This document shows positions 1-10,366 of a stretch of 64,000 nt of DNA, one piece after another (the first letter of the stretch is position 1; the number at the start of each line of letters is the position of its first letter). Made by a program: the position numbers and the translations under genes. Source of the DNA: Sulfuricurvum sp. Its GTDB lineage: Bacteria > Campylobacterota > Campylobacteria > Campylobacterales > Sulfurimonadaceae. Where the stretch lies: positions 129,426 through 193,425 of the forward strand of contig JAUYRN010000012.1 in NCBI GenBank assembly GCA_030696775.1. The letters are read 5' to 3'. Below the pieces are notes generated by a model. It had not been told where the DNA came from and did no database searches. It saw nothing but the letters and a program-made list of their open reading frames with translations.

Positions 1-2279
1 AAGCTGTCATTAACATCTTTAAAGCGGTCTAAATCAAACATTAATACAGCAATTTGAGTTTTGTGACGCTTAGCTTTTTCAATCGAGCTTTGCAGATGTG
101 AAGAGAATAATGCACGATTTGCTAAGCCTGTCAATGTATCATAGTTTGCCAACGTCTCGAGTCGCTCTTCATAACGTTTTCGATCGGTAATATCACGGGC
201 AATTCCAAGTACTCCGATAATTGTACCCTCTGCATCTTTCATGGGTGTTTTGATCGTATCAAACAGCCCTTCATAGCTTCCATCGGCAAATTTTAAAAAT
301 TCTTCATTGGTTTTTGATCCCCCTGCTGCTATGGCTGCTCGATCATGATCTTGAAAAAATTGCGCAAGCTCAGAATCTACAAAATCAAAATCTGTTTTAC
401 CTATAATCTCTAGCTCTTTGGCATTATAAAGACGTTCAAACATCTCATTACACGCGAGATATACTCCTGCCGTATCTTTTACCCAGACTAAATCGGGAAT
501 TGTATTGATCAGTGTATGTAAAAATACGGCTTGCTGAGCGTATGCTTCCTGCCGTGAAAAGCGTTCTACTACCATACCCGCAAGTGACGCGGAATACGTC
601 ATTAGTTCTTGTTCATTGGCATCAGGATTTCTCGGGGTATCGGCATAAAGGGCAAATGTACCAAGTAAATTTTTGTCTTGATCAAAAAATGGTGTTGACC
701 AGCATGCACGAAGCCATGAATACGGTTTAATCAACGAAAGATACTGATGCCAAAGAGGATCAGTTAAGACATCACTCACAACAACGGGCAATCTAGTCGC
801 ACACGCAGTTCCGCAAGAACCATTTCCTTGCGCTATAGGCACTCCAATAATTGAATTTGTATACGATAAAGGAATACTCGGTGCCGCACCATTTTGAAGC
901 GTCTGTGTTTTATCGTCAGCCAATAAAATCGAGCACTTGATTCCATTACATTGCTTTTCAACAAATAATGAGATCGTTTCAAGCAATTCCTGCATCGGTA
1001 TATTTGTAGCTATAATCCCTAAAAGATCTAACTGTGCTTGTAAACGAATCGCTTGTCTTTTTTTATCTGTAATATCACGATAATAGGCTAAAAGATAGGG
1101 ATTTTCTTGAATAGTCACTCCAGAAACAGTCACACGAACGTCCATCAATGATCCATTTTTTCGACGGTGAACCGTATCAAATTCATGTTGTCCATCATGA
1201 AGGATCGCTTGAACACGTGCATTTGTTTCTTCTTTTGTTTCAATCGTTTCATAATCACTTATATTGACTTCTAAAAACTCTGCTGCCGTATAACCCAATT
1301 GCTGCGCGGCAACGCTGTTAAAATCAACGGTTTGATGGGTAATAGGATCTACAAGTACAACTCCATCAGGAAGCATATCAAATAACGTTCGAAATTTTTC
1401 TTCACTTTTGATCAAATCATCTTGGTCTTGAACCAGCTTAGCATATACATCTTTGAGTTCAGTCAAAGCTGTGCTTTTGGTATCAACCTGCCGAATTAAA
1501 AACTCAAAATAACTCCCATGCAATGCCTGTAAAAGATCATAACGCGTCAATAATCCGACGAGATTCCCATCATCATCCGCAATAATCAGTTGATGAACAC
1601 CATGATGTTCCATAAGTGAAGCCGCTTCAGACAAAGATGTCTCTTCTGTGCATACAGGAAAATCACTCTGATAGACATGCCAAATCGGATCATCTCCGAA
1701 TTCATTTTTAGCTGAAGCATACTGCAAAATATCCCGTTCAGTAATAAGACCAACCGGAATCGTACCCTCCGTAATGACGGCATAGTCACTGTGGTGTTCA
1801 GCCATTAAAGAAGCTGCATAGGTGATAGTCGAATCACGATTCAGCATCACAACCGATTTGGTCATTACCGTCGTAATATTTTTGCTATACGTCATATTGT
1901 CAAAACCGATATGACGCAGGAAATCGCCTTGGGTCGCTACTCCTTCTAGCCTTCCTTCATCATCTACTATAACCAAATGCCGAAAACCTTTGTCAGACAT
2001 AATGGCGTAGGTGTCATGGATCTCATCATCCCGATGTACTGTATAAACCCCCTGACTCATCGCATCACCTAAATGAGAGTCTAAGGCTATTTTTCCTGAA
2101 ATTACTTTTAAACTGTCTCGTTCAGTAAAAATTCCTATCGGTCGATTATCAGCATCAACGATAATCAAAGAGCTGAGATTTCCAAGAGACATCACTTCCA
2201 TGGCATACGATACCGTCACATCGATAGGAAGTGTGGTTACATTTTTAGTTAATATCGAGGCTAATGTTGTTCTTTTCAT
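1..2279 (-). CDS. CBS-PAS-GAF-PAS-GGDEF signalling protein (3' end cut by window)
   Basis: An open frame begins with ATG at 2279 and runs off the left edge without a stop, so about 759 residues are visible. The first ~265 residues hold four CBS motifs (two CBS pairs), which usually bind adenosine nucleotides. They are followed by a PAS domain, a GAF-like domain, a second PAS ending in the usual DITDRKR-type linker, and the start of a GGDEF domain (the FDLDRFKDVND element is the last thing seen). The GG[DE]EF active site and any EAL domain lie outside the window, so cyclase activity cannot be judged. No membrane segment is seen, so it is probably a cytoplasmic c-di-GMP signalling protein. Confidence 0.85.
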   Translation of the reverse strand, partial: MKRTTLASILTKNVTTLPIDVTVSYAMEVMSLGNLSSLIIVDADNRPIGIFTERDSLKVISGKIALDSHLGDAMSQGVYTVHRDDEIHDTYAIMSDKGFRHLVIVDDEGRLEGVATQGDFLRHIGFDNMTYSKNITTVMTKSVVMLNRDSTITYAASLMAEHHSDYAVITEGTIPVGLITERDILQYASAKNEFGDDPIWHVYQSDFPVCTEETSLSEAASLMEHHGVHQLIIADDDGNLVGLLTRYDLLQALHGSYFEFLIRQVDTKSTALTELKDVYAKLVQDQDDLIKSEEKFRTLFDMLPDGVVLVDPITHQTVDFNSVAAQQLGYTAAEFLEVNISDYETIETKEETNARVQAILHDGQHEFDTVHRRKNGSLMDVRVTVSGVTIQENPYLLAYYRDITDKKRQAIRLQAQLDLLGIIATNIPMQELLETISLFVEKQCNGIKCSILLADDKTQTLQNGAAPSIPLSYTNSIIGVPIAQGNGSCGTACATRLPVVVSDVLTDPLWHQYLSLIKPYSWLRACWSTPFFDQDKNLLGTFALYADTPRNPDANEQELMTYSASLAGMVVERFSRQEAYAQQAVFLHTLINTIPDLVWVKDTAGVYLACNEMFERLYNAKELEIIGKTDFDFVDSELAQFFQDHDRAAIAAGGSKTNEEFLKFADGSYEGLFDTIKTPMKDAEGTIIGVLGIARDITDRKRYEERLETLANYDTLTGLANRALFSSHLQSSIEKAKRHKTQIAVLMFDLDRFKDVNDS

Positions 2280-2425
2280 ACGTATCATCCTGCATAAATC
2301 TCAAATTTATAGAACTATTGTAGCAAAATATATTTTTATTTTAAAGTTTAATATTAATTTTTATTTTGAAGTCCATAAAAAAAATCATTACTTTTTCGCT
2401 CACTTAACGGTTTCAAAGTATATTT

Positions 2426-3685
2426 TCACTCAATCAAACCATCTTTATTCGTCAGATTGTGACGCATTGTCTCGCGGACGTAATCCATTCCGTTATAAAA
2501 CTCCCGCATCATTACGGAAAAAAGATAAGAGCCTTTAACACTTACTTTCCCTTTTGTGTATCCACCAAACAGTTTTAAAAGAGTATTTTCTATCCATAAG
2601 TGCTCTGTTGCTGGTGAGAAACCAAACAATTCCACCATCATCCTATATTGACGAATTGCACGTGAGGGGAAAGAGATCGCGTGCGTGATGGGCAATCGGT
2701 TATCAGTTAATGCTTCTGCATATTCAGGCAATGAAAACGTATTAGCGTAGAGAGTATCCCCGATAAAGCTAAATGCACCGCTTCCGATCCCGACATATTC
2801 ACTCCTCTCGATCACGTATTCATCGATAATTCCCTCTTTCTCCAATGACCACGCCCAACTCGACCGCTGAGTATAAATTCCCCTCATTCGTTCCATTATG
2901 ATACGATAAAGTTTAGCTTCCTTGGTGTCGCTGAGATTTCCCCAACGCTTACTGAGACTCTCTCGAATTCCAGGTGCATACATCAGCGGATAAAAAGTCA
3001 CTTGTGGCGGACGGAGTTTGAGAATCGTATCGATCTCATGGTGCAAAGCTTCTTCGCTTTGATTCGGATAATTATAAATCATATCTATGTTGACGATCGG
3101 AAAATTCGGGATAGCACGTTCTACTTTCTCATACTGGTTTTCAGCAGAACCAAACTTTTTATATCGCCCAATTTGTTTGAGAGTATCATCATTAAAACTC
3201 TGAATCCCTATAGAAAGACGATCAATCTTACCGATTAGATTTGCATCCTCCAAATCGATCAAATGCTGTGGATCGCTCTCACACGACACCTCACGGATAT
3301 CGAACATCGATTTAGCCAAATCGATCGTCTCTCCCAACTCTGAGGGTAAAATCGTCGTCGTTCCGCCTCCAAAATAAATCGAATCAAACCGATACCCAAG
3401 CGAGTGAATCATTTGCATTTCTTTGTGTAACAGTTTAAAGTATCGTTTGGCGCTTGGCTCGTCAAATCTGAATTTATGGAATGAGCAATACGGGCACAGT
3501 GTCAGACAAAATGGGACATGAATGTACAACAGACGCAATGTTTGATCGGGCGCAGTCGGTAATACTTTTTGAGTTGTTTTTAGATGAAGGTACTTTTTTA
3601 CTGCCCACTGCATCGTTTTGGAAGCTATTTTTTCAGTTAAGCCAAACTCTATTTTAGAACGGTCACTGTAATCCATTATTTCCAT
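2426..3685 (-). CDS. HemN/HemW-like radical SAM protein
   Basis: A 419-residue protein of the coproporphyrinogen III oxidase (HemN) radical SAM family. The HVPFC...CPYC segment gives the CxxxCxxC cluster motif near residues 58-65, preceded by the family's YIHVPFC signature. A GGGT (SAM-binding) motif follows near residue 104. The HemN C-terminal part is shorter and more divergent than in true HemN, so it may be a HemW-like heme chaperone or an anaerobilin-type enzyme rather than the pathway oxidase. The start is ATG at 3685, preceded by an AGGGA-type ribosome site. It stands alone between two unrelated genes. Confidence 0.8.
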   Translation of the reverse strand: MEIMDYSDRSKIEFGLTEKIASKTMQWAVKKYLHLKTTQKVLPTAPDQTLRLLYIHVPFCLTLCPYCSFHKFRFDEPSAKRYFKLLHKEMQMIHSLGYRFDSIYFGGGTTTILPSELGETIDLAKSMFDIREVSCESDPQHLIDLEDANLIGKIDRLSIGIQSFNDDTLKQIGRYKKFGSAENQYEKVERAIPNFPIVNIDMIYNYPNQSEEALHHEIDTILKLRPPQVTFYPLMYAPGIRESLSKRWGNLSDTKEAKLYRIIMERMRGIYTQRSSWAWSLEKEGIIDEYVIERSEYVGIGSGAFSFIGDTLYANTFSLPEYAEALTDNRLPITHAISFPSRAIRQYRMMVELFGFSPATEHLWIENTLLKLFGGYTKGKVSVKGSYLFSVMMREFYNGMDYVRETMRHNLTNKDGLIE

Positions 3686-3798
3686 GCCGTTCCCTCGCTT
3701 AAGGTATTATATCACGATGATATTGCATCCTGAACTCTTCTGAGCGATCCATCCAACTCCTGCTATACTTTCACCACTTTTATAAAAGATACATAAAT

Positions 3799-4713
3799 AT
3801 GACCCTAAATGATTTACAGCAGCTCATAACCATCAACGCTCAATACAAAACTGAAGAATATACCCGATTATTTCACGGACGGGGCGACGCCTACGAGAGG
3901 TATCGATTTCTCACGGTTGACAGTGTGGACAAGGTGTTATTTATCGTATTGTTTGACGCGGATGATGATGAAGAAACGATTCTTACCATGTTAAGTGATT
4001 TCTATTCTCGTGAACAAAAATGGGATGCAATGATCGTCCAACAACGCTATCTTCCCCAAGCACCCTCTACGGTGATTGCAGGAGAGTTACGACAAGAGAC
4101 GTTCGCCACAGAAAACGGTCTCAAATATCATCTCAATTTTCTCAATGCCCAAAATATTGGTTTCTTTCCCGACATGAAAAACGGAAGATCGTTTGTCCGT
4201 GATCATGCAAGTAACAAAAATGTCTTAAATCTCTTTTCCTACACCTGTTCTTTCTCTATTGCAGCTATTGCAGCAGGAGCAAAGGCCGTTGTAAATGTCG
4301 ATATGAACAAAAATGTTCTCAGCATAGGAAGAGAAAATCATCGCCTAAACGGACTTGACACGAAAAAAGTGGAATTTATGCCGTACAACATTCTAAAATC
4401 ATGGAGTCGTATCCGTAAATCAGGACCCTACGACCTGATCATCATCGATCCACCAAGCTTCCAAAAAGGCTCGTTTGCAGCAACCAGCGACTATGAGAAA
4501 ATCATCCGCAGGCTTCATGAATTCGCAGCAGAAGAATGTACTATTTTATCCGCACTCAATGCTCCAGAATTGGACCCTGAATTTATTAAAACTCTTTTTA
4601 AAGAAAATGCCCCTGAATTTCGTTATATTGAAAGATTGGAGAATCTAAAGAGCTTCCCCGCAAGCAATGAAGACCGAAGCCTTAAAAACTTGATTTTTAA
4701 AAGAGGTATTTAG
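3799..4713 (+). CDS. class I SAM-dependent methyltransferase (RlmI/RlmK-like)
   Basis: A 304-residue Rossmann-fold methyltransferase. Motif I is seen as NLFSYTCSFS near residue 140, the acidic residue after beta-2 as VDMN, and the catalytic loop as DPPSF, which is typical of the rRNA large-subunit cytosine methyltransferase family (RlmI and the RlmK half of RlmKL). It lacks the N-terminal PUA domain of RlmI, so the exact RNA target is unknown. Transcribed alone, convergent with the GGDEF gene at 4742. Confidence 0.75.
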   Translation: MTLNDLQQLITINAQYKTEEYTRLFHGRGDAYERYRFLTVDSVDKVLFIVLFDADDDEETILTMLSDFYSREQKWDAMIVQQRYLPQAPSTVIAGELRQETFATENGLKYHLNFLNAQNIGFFPDMKNGRSFVRDHASNKNVLNLFSYTCSFSIAAIAAGAKAVVNVDMNKNVLSIGRENHRLNGLDTKKVEFMPYNILKSWSRIRKSGPYDLIIIDPPSFQKGSFAATSDYEKIIRRLHEFAAEECTILSALNAPELDPEFIKTLFKENAPEFRYIERLENLKSFPASNEDRSLKNLIFKRGI

Positions 4714-4741
4714 GATTTATCTTGGATTGTGTATTCTGTGT

Positions 4742-5989
4742 TTATTTATAGCGTTGAACTTGATTTCTTCCCATTTTTTTCGCATGATAAAGAGCGAAAT
4801 CAACGTTCTTGAATATGTCTTCAATCGTATCACTTTTGTATAATTGGGCGATTCCAAAACTCGACGTTTTATTTCCAATTACAGAAAAACTAGTCGATTC
4901 TACTCTTTTTCTAAGATTTTCTGCCAATGCAAAAGTGCCATCAGAATCCGTATGAGGACAGATTATCAAAAATTCTTCTCCTCCCCATCGTCCTATAAAA
5001 TCTGTTTCACGTATATTACTGGATAATAAAGCTGCAAACTCACTCAAAATCAAGTCACCAGTCTGATGTCCATGTTTATCATTAACCTCTTTAAAATAAT
5101 CAATGTCAACAAGGATCACAGAAAGTGCAAACTCATTGCGTGTGGCACGTTTGATTTCAGATTGTAAAATATCATCTATTTTTGCTCTGTTTAGTAATCC
5201 CGTTAATCTATCCGTTTGAGCATCATACATATAACGCATTTTTTCATCAATATTTTCATAAAATGCAATAAATCCAACCAATTCGTTTTTATGATTGTAA
5301 TCCTGGGATACCGTAACATGATACCAATTGGTTCCTCCAGAAAAATTTCCGTCTTCAATATCATATGAAAATGTTTCCCCAGCAAGTATCCTTTGCCATA
5401 TTTCCTGATAAAAAGAATGATCCATATTGCCAGACTTAAGTATGTTGATATTCTTGCCTATAATATATTCTTTATTACATTCAAGCTGCTTACAAAAATT
5501 ATCGCTAATTTCTTGAATTATTCCTTTTGGATCCACTTTTATAAATGAGACATAAGCATTGATAATCTCAAGTAAATGGGTATTGTTTTTCGACGCTTTT
5601 TTTAACTCTTTTTGAAGTTGATTGGCTCGGATATGATTGTCTACCCGAGCATTTAGCTCTTCAGGCTGAAAGGGCTTCGTGATATAATCAACTGCACCTG
5701 ATTGAAATGCTCTTACGATCGTTTCTTGCGTTTTATCAGCCGTTAAAAAGATGATCGGAATCTTTGCCGTCTTTGGTAGTTTTTTCAGTTCATGAGCTAC
5801 TTCAAACCCATCCATATCGGGCATATTTATATCAAGTAAAATCAGATTAATGTTATGATCAGCCAACAAAGCAAGGGCTTCTGCTCCACTGCGAACGACA
5901 AATATACTGTAACGTTCTCTCAAACTTTGTGCGACTAGCTTAAGATTAAGCGGTTCATCATCAACAATTAAAATACTAGGCTTATCCAT
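4742..5989 (-). CDS. response regulator diguanylate cyclase (REC-PAS-GGEEF)
   Basis: A 415-residue protein. The receiver domain occupies about residues 4-120 with D10/D11, phospho-acceptor D53 (LLDINMPDMDG), T83 and K105. A PAS domain follows at about 150-245. The C-terminal GGDEF domain carries an intact GGEEF at 336-340 and an RxxD inhibitory site five residues before it, so it should make c-di-GMP and be product-inhibited. Its start overlaps the end of the hybrid kinase gene by 8 bp. It is the likely output of the PhnD-kinase operon: phosphotransfer from the kinase's Hpt domain would control c-di-GMP synthesis. Confidence 0.92.
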   Translation of the reverse strand: MDKPSILIVDDEPLNLKLVAQSLRERYSIFVVRSGAEALALLADHNINLILLDINMPDMDGFEVAHELKKLPKTAKIPIIFLTADKTQETIVRAFQSGAVDYITKPFQPEELNARVDNHIRANQLQKELKKASKNNTHLLEIINAYVSFIKVDPKGIIQEISDNFCKQLECNKEYIIGKNINILKSGNMDHSFYQEIWQRILAGETFSYDIEDGNFSGGTNWYHVTVSQDYNHKNELVGFIAFYENIDEKMRYMYDAQTDRLTGLLNRAKIDDILQSEIKRATRNEFALSVILVDIDYFKEVNDKHGHQTGDLILSEFAALLSSNIRETDFIGRWGGEEFLIICPHTDSDGTFALAENLRKRVESTSFSVIGNKTSSFGIAQLYKSDTIEDIFKNVDFALYHAKKMGRNQVQRYK

Positions 5990-8900
5990 TCAATTGTTCC
6001 TTGACGCTTTGAAATAATTTTTTTGCCGTATCATACTCAAAGTTTTCTATTGAATTATTGATTTTCGAAATTCCTTCTTTGTCTATAAATTGTGAGAGCC
6101 TGCCTACACAATCCTCCAGTTGATCATCATCAATAAATTCTTTGTTTTCCAGTTTGGAAATAATCGCATTTACCATCAAACTCATAGTTCCAGCATCAGT
6201 ATTTTTGGGCGCTGAAATAGCTGTTCTAGGATACCGCTCGTCGATCGATGCAATCACATGATCCAGCTCCTCGATTAAAGAGGGAATCAGTTCTTTTTGA
6301 ATCTCCGCATCGCCGCATTCATCGATTACTTTGACAATAGCATAAACCATCATTGCCGATACATTACCGCTGACTCCTTTGATAGCATGAATCAGCTGCT
6401 TAAACTCTTCACTTCCGATAGGAATATTCATAAGCTTTTGTGAAAATTCACGATGTCCTTGGGCAAACAGCTTTAGAAAACGTTCGATTTGTTCAGGTTT
6501 TTTCAGTTTTTTGGATAAATCCATCATATCAATCCCATAAACATCATCACTTTTTTCAACAATCACATCTTCTGCTATCCAATCTGTTTTAAGATATTTT
6601 CCAAGCAGATGCTGTAATTCCTCCATATCGATTGGTTTCGAAAGATGTTCATTCATTCCGGCATCTCTTGTAAGTTTTTTATCATGTTCCATCACGGCAG
6701 CACTCAAAGCAATAATAGGTATATCTTGATTAAATTCACGAATCTTACGAGTCGCTTCAAAACCGTCCATGATGGGCATCTGAAGATCCATCAAAACTAA
6801 ATCATAGGATTGATTTTTAACTTTTTCAACCCCTTCTTGCCCATTATTTGCCATACTGACATTCAATCCAAAAAATTCAAGTAAATCTCTCGCTACCAAT
6901 TGGTTAATATCATTGTCCTCAACAACCAGTATATTACCGTGAGCAACAAAACGTTTTTCAGACATTCTTTCTTTGTCTATTTCAGACTTTACCGTCTCCG
7001 TAATGGATTCGAACAATATAGAGGGGCTCACCGGTTTATGAAGAATCTTTTCTACCGTGATATGTCGAGCTGCCGCAACTTTTAACAGTTCATCTTTGAG
7101 ATGAGCCGTCACCATTATAACTTTAGGAAATTTAGTTTTCAAATCCTCTTGAAGAGTTTTAATAACATCAAGTCCATCAATCCCTGGCATCTGCCAATCA
7201 ACGATTAAATAATCAAACGGCTGATTTTCTGCTAAATTAATTGCATCTTCACCACTGCCGCACAATGTTGGATTAGCACCCCATGAAGTGAGTATGCCTC
7301 CGATCAGCTCGCGCTCAAGCTGATTATCATCAACAACTAAAAAGCGTTGGTCACGCAAATAATTGCTGCTATAGGCTACTATCTCTTGGGATTCATCTTT
7401 TTTAAGTTGTAGCGTAAAAGTAAATGTTGACCCGATTCCTTTTACACTCTCTTGCCAAATCTCCCCACCCATAAGCTCAATCAGTTGTTTACAAATCGTA
7501 AGCCCAAGACCGGTTCCTCCATATTTACGCGTATTGGAAGTATCGGTTTGAGAAAATGCTTGGAACAGTCTTGCTTGTTCTTCTTCACTCATTCCGATAC
7601 CCGTATCCGTAATAGAGCATTGCAGCTGAACATGAGTATCCGTTTGCGCAATCGGTTTCACATGAAGTGTGACATCCCCTTTTTCTGTAAACTTAATCGC
7701 ATTCCCGACAAGGTTATTAAATATTTGCCCCACTCGAAGAGAATCTCCTTTTAGCATTCTCGGTGTATCAGGATGAATATCAATGTGTATCTCAAGTAAT
7801 TTTCCCGAAATGGCATATTCAAACAAATCAGAAACATTCCGCAATAAGCTCTCAATGGAAAAGATTTTTTCCTCAAATTCCAATTTACCTGCTTCAATTT
7901 TAGAGTAATCCAATATATCATTAATAACACTTAGCAATGCTTTGGACGACTGCTGCGTTTTTGTCAGGTAATCGTGCTGGACTTCTGTTAAGGAAGTTTT
8001 TAATACCAAATCATTTAATCCGATGATACCGTTTAGCGGAGTTCGTATTTCATGGCTCATATTTGCCAAAAATTCACTTTTAGCTTTATTGGCATGTTCT
8101 GCTTGTTCTTTTGCCAAAAGGATAGCTTCTTCAACTTTTTTCTTGTGCGTGATATCAATCCCAATCGTCGCAAGATAATCCATTGACCCGTCAGGCTTAC
8201 AAACCAGCATATTAGACCATTCAAAATAACTTTCCGTCCCGTCTTTTGAAATCCATGAGTTTTGAAAGCTTTTGACAATATTTCCGGATTTTGCATTCTC
8301 TATGATGGTAAAAATTTTTTCTTGCATCTGAGGTTGTAGAAATTTCTTCCAAAAATAGGGCTCTGAAGCAATCTCTTCTTGTGTGTATCCGGTAAAAGCT
8401 TCGCCATAAGGGTTAATTGAGCTCATCAACCCATTTGTATCAATGACCGCGATGATGGCATTGGCATTATCAACAAGTGCTTTATTAAAATTTCGTTCGT
8501 ACAAAAGTTTGGCTTCAAGCTCTGTACGTTCAATTATGTCTTCTTGCAGTTTCTCAACAACATCTCTTAATTTACTATTACGTTCAGCAATACGTTGCTG
8601 CATTAGATGCAGTGTGTGAGAAAGAAGAGACATCTCGTCCCCCTCTTTTCCAACATCTGGAATGATCACATCATCACTTTGTGCTATCTGCTCTGCAGAT
8701 GATGTTAGCTGATTCAATGCACTGGTAAGCCTACGACCGATAAGATAAGCTGCGATTGAACTAAGAGTAATTTCAATGAATATAAGTAAAAAAGTCAAGT
8801 TTCTATTTTTATCAATTGTGTGTAGACTTTCTGTCAGTTCAAACAGCACTTTAGCATTACCTAATATTTCACCATCAACTGTAATAGGGACATTCACCAA

Positions 8901-9266
8901 CCTAAATATTCGATTTTCTTGTTGAATATCACCTGTGGCTTCTGGGAAACTATCTACTGTGAATTTAGGATCTGATGTGATATTACTGAGCAGTTTGTTT
9001 TGATTATCAAAGAGTTTCACCGCTACAATATTTTTGATATTGGTAAAGCTTTCTACTTGATTATCCAGTGTTCCAAGATCGTAGGTAATCATAGGAGTTT
9101 TTACCATCTCACCAAAAAGGCTTGTCGCTGTTTGAATTTTTTCTTCAATAAGAGAATGTGACAACTTACTAAGTGATGTAAAATTAAAAAAAACGATCAA
9201 AGAGATAAAAACGATCTCAATGCTCAAAAAAGAGAGAATAAACTGATAACGGAACGGTAGTCTCAT
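5982..9266 (-). CDS. hybrid histidine kinase (TM-HAMP-PAS-HisKA-HATPase-REC-REC-Hpt)
   Basis: A 1094-residue phosphorelay kinase. Two membrane segments (about 8-30 and 157-177) bracket a ~125-residue periplasmic domain; HAMP and PAS (about 255-375) follow. The H-box SHEIRTP puts the phospho-histidine at H405, with HATPase motifs near 518-525 and the GTGLGL box at 584-589. Receiver 1 has D690, receiver 2 D827, and a C-terminal Hpt domain has H960 (IHAIKG). It sits 3 bp after a PhnD-like periplasmic protein gene and overlaps a REC-GGEEF gene, so the inferred chain is ligand, binding protein, kinase, Hpt, cyclase. Confidence 0.93.
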   Translation of the reverse strand: MRLPFRYQFILSFLSIEIVFISLIVFFNFTSLSKLSHSLIEEKIQTATSLFGEMVKTPMITYDLGTLDNQVESFTNIKNIVAVKLFDNQNKLLSNITSDPKFTVDSFPEATGDIQQENRIFRLVNVPITVDGEILGNAKVLFELTESLHTIDKNRNLTFLLIFIEITLSSIAAYLIGRRLTSALNQLTSSAEQIAQSDDVIIPDVGKEGDEMSLLSHTLHLMQQRIAERNSKLRDVVEKLQEDIIERTELEAKLLYERNFNKALVDNANAIIAVIDTNGLMSSINPYGEAFTGYTQEEIASEPYFWKKFLQPQMQEKIFTIIENAKSGNIVKSFQNSWISKDGTESYFEWSNMLVCKPDGSMDYLATIGIDITHKKKVEEAILLAKEQAEHANKAKSEFLANMSHEIRTPLNGIIGLNDLVLKTSLTEVQHDYLTKTQQSSKALLSVINDILDYSKIEAGKLEFEEKIFSIESLLRNVSDLFEYAISGKLLEIHIDIHPDTPRMLKGDSLRVGQIFNNLVGNAIKFTEKGDVTLHVKPIAQTDTHVQLQCSITDTGIGMSEEEQARLFQAFSQTDTSNTRKYGGTGLGLTICKQLIELMGGEIWQESVKGIGSTFTFTLQLKKDESQEIVAYSSNYLRDQRFLVVDDNQLERELIGGILTSWGANPTLCGSGEDAINLAENQPFDYLIVDWQMPGIDGLDVIKTLQEDLKTKFPKVIMVTAHLKDELLKVAAARHITVEKILHKPVSPSILFESITETVKSEIDKERMSEKRFVAHGNILVVEDNDINQLVARDLLEFFGLNVSMANNGQEGVEKVKNQSYDLVLMDLQMPIMDGFEATRKIREFNQDIPIIALSAAVMEHDKKLTRDAGMNEHLSKPIDMEELQHLLGKYLKTDWIAEDVIVEKSDDVYGIDMMDLSKKLKKPEQIERFLKLFAQGHREFSQKLMNIPIGSEEFKQLIHAIKGVSGNVSAMMVYAIVKVIDECGDAEIQKELIPSLIEELDHVIASIDERYPRTAISAPKNTDAGTMSLMVNAIISKLENKEFIDDDQLEDCVGRLSQFIDKEGISKINNSIENFEYDTAKKLFQSVKEQLNG

Positions 9267-9269
9267 CCT

Positions 9270-10079
9270 CTAATCTTTATCAATCGGAAGAACTTTGCTA
9301 ATATCACGCACAGAATCATAGTCTGAATCTTTTGCTTCAATAAGATGTTTCATACTCAAAGAATTCAAAAATTCTACAGGCATCTCCAAAAATGCTTTAG
9401 CTAGTTTTGTTTTTGTTTTATCCGACATTGAAGGTTTCATCGCGAATGGATGACTTGGATATGCTTTAGTTTTATATATTATGATTAGTGATTCTTTCGC
9501 TTTTATGTCATTTAAATCATCGAATGTTCTTTGTACTCCACCGCCTACATCACCAACTCCTCGTGAAACACCTTTATAGACTGAATCGTGAGAATTTACA
9601 TAACGAAATTTTTCACCATGCTCAACATTAATACCGTACTTTTTAAATAATTCATATTTGTTTACCAAAGTCGCTGCAAAAGCGTCGGGGGAAGGGAAAA
9701 GAAATTGCTTCCCTTTGAGCATTGAAATATCACTTATACCGCTTTCTTTACGTACAACTAAAATTCCAATTAAATTCTTTTCATCACGTACATTGGCATT
9801 GTAGCCTTGTTTTTTATGCGCAACAACATAATGGTAAGGATTCATATAGGCAATGTCATATCCGCCGCTGTATAAAATTTTTTCAAACTCCGGAATAGAG
9901 CGTTCAACCTTTAGTATGATTTTATCCCCGGTGGCTTTTTCAAGATAATCGACTATTGGCTTCCAGTCCTGCATAAGTTTCATAGGACTTTGTTGCGGAA
10001 CGATACCAAATGTCAAATTTTCTCCAAAAAGAGCTGTTAAAAAGAGGATATTAACCACCATTAGTAAAAAAAGTTTCAT
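9270..10079 (-). CDS. PhnD-like periplasmic substrate-binding protein (probable sensor input)
   Basis: About 269 residues with a signal peptide (MKLFLLMVVNILFLTALFGE) and the PhnD/phosphate-phosphonate binding fold: FGIVPQQSP at the mature N terminus, then YDIAYMNPYHYV and a FPSPDAFAAT block. The start was set at ATG 10079, where AAAGG lies 9 nt upstream and the signal peptide begins; an in-frame TTG-type start at 10118 would add 13 residues before the signal sequence. No ABC permease or ATPase gene is nearby, while a membrane hybrid kinase follows immediately. It therefore more likely presents a ligand to the kinase than feeds a transporter. The ligand is unknown. Confidence 0.85.
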   Translation of the reverse strand: MKLFLLMVVNILFLTALFGENLTFGIVPQQSPMKLMQDWKPIVDYLEKATGDKIILKVERSIPEFEKILYSGGYDIAYMNPYHYVVAHKKQGYNANVRDEKNLIGILVVRKESGISDISMLKGKQFLFPSPDAFAATLVNKYELFKKYGINVEHGEKFRYVNSHDSVYKGVSRGVGDVGGGVQRTFDDLNDIKAKESLIIIYKTKAYPSHPFAMKPSMSDKTKTKLAKAFLEMPVEFLNSLSMKHLIEAKDSDYDSVRDISKVLPIDKD

Positions 10080-10233
10080 CCATTTGCCTTTTATGTGAAT
10101 TGTAAATAATTGTAACATACAATCAATAGAGTTACCATATTCTGATTATGAAAAAACTGTTAGAAAAAACGCCAAATTATGACAAAATTGAAAATATTCT
10201 ACTCATTCAATCAAAAATGACTCTATTTTTTGC

Positions 10234-10239
10234 TATACT
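10234..10239 (+). promoter_or_regulatory. -10 element of the tRNA-Gly promoter
   Basis: TATACT preceded by TGC forms an extended -10 element 12 bp before the tRNA 5' end. No clear -35 hexamer is seen, as is common in Campylobacterota. Confidence 0.5.
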
Positions 10240-10251
10240 TACATTTAGTGT

Positions 10252-10328
<77 letters not shown>

Positions 10329-10366
10329 CTTCTTTCTTTAACCATCAAAAAAATATTTTTTCTGTC

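Noticed and set aside
2200-2538. 112-residue plus-strand frame across the gap between the first two genes
   Set aside because: It runs antisense through parts of two real genes and low-complexity AT sequence; no ribosome site or domain.
10119-10251. Possible genomic-island attachment at the tRNA-Gly gene
   Set aside because: No integrase gene and no direct repeat of the tRNA 3' end was seen nearby.
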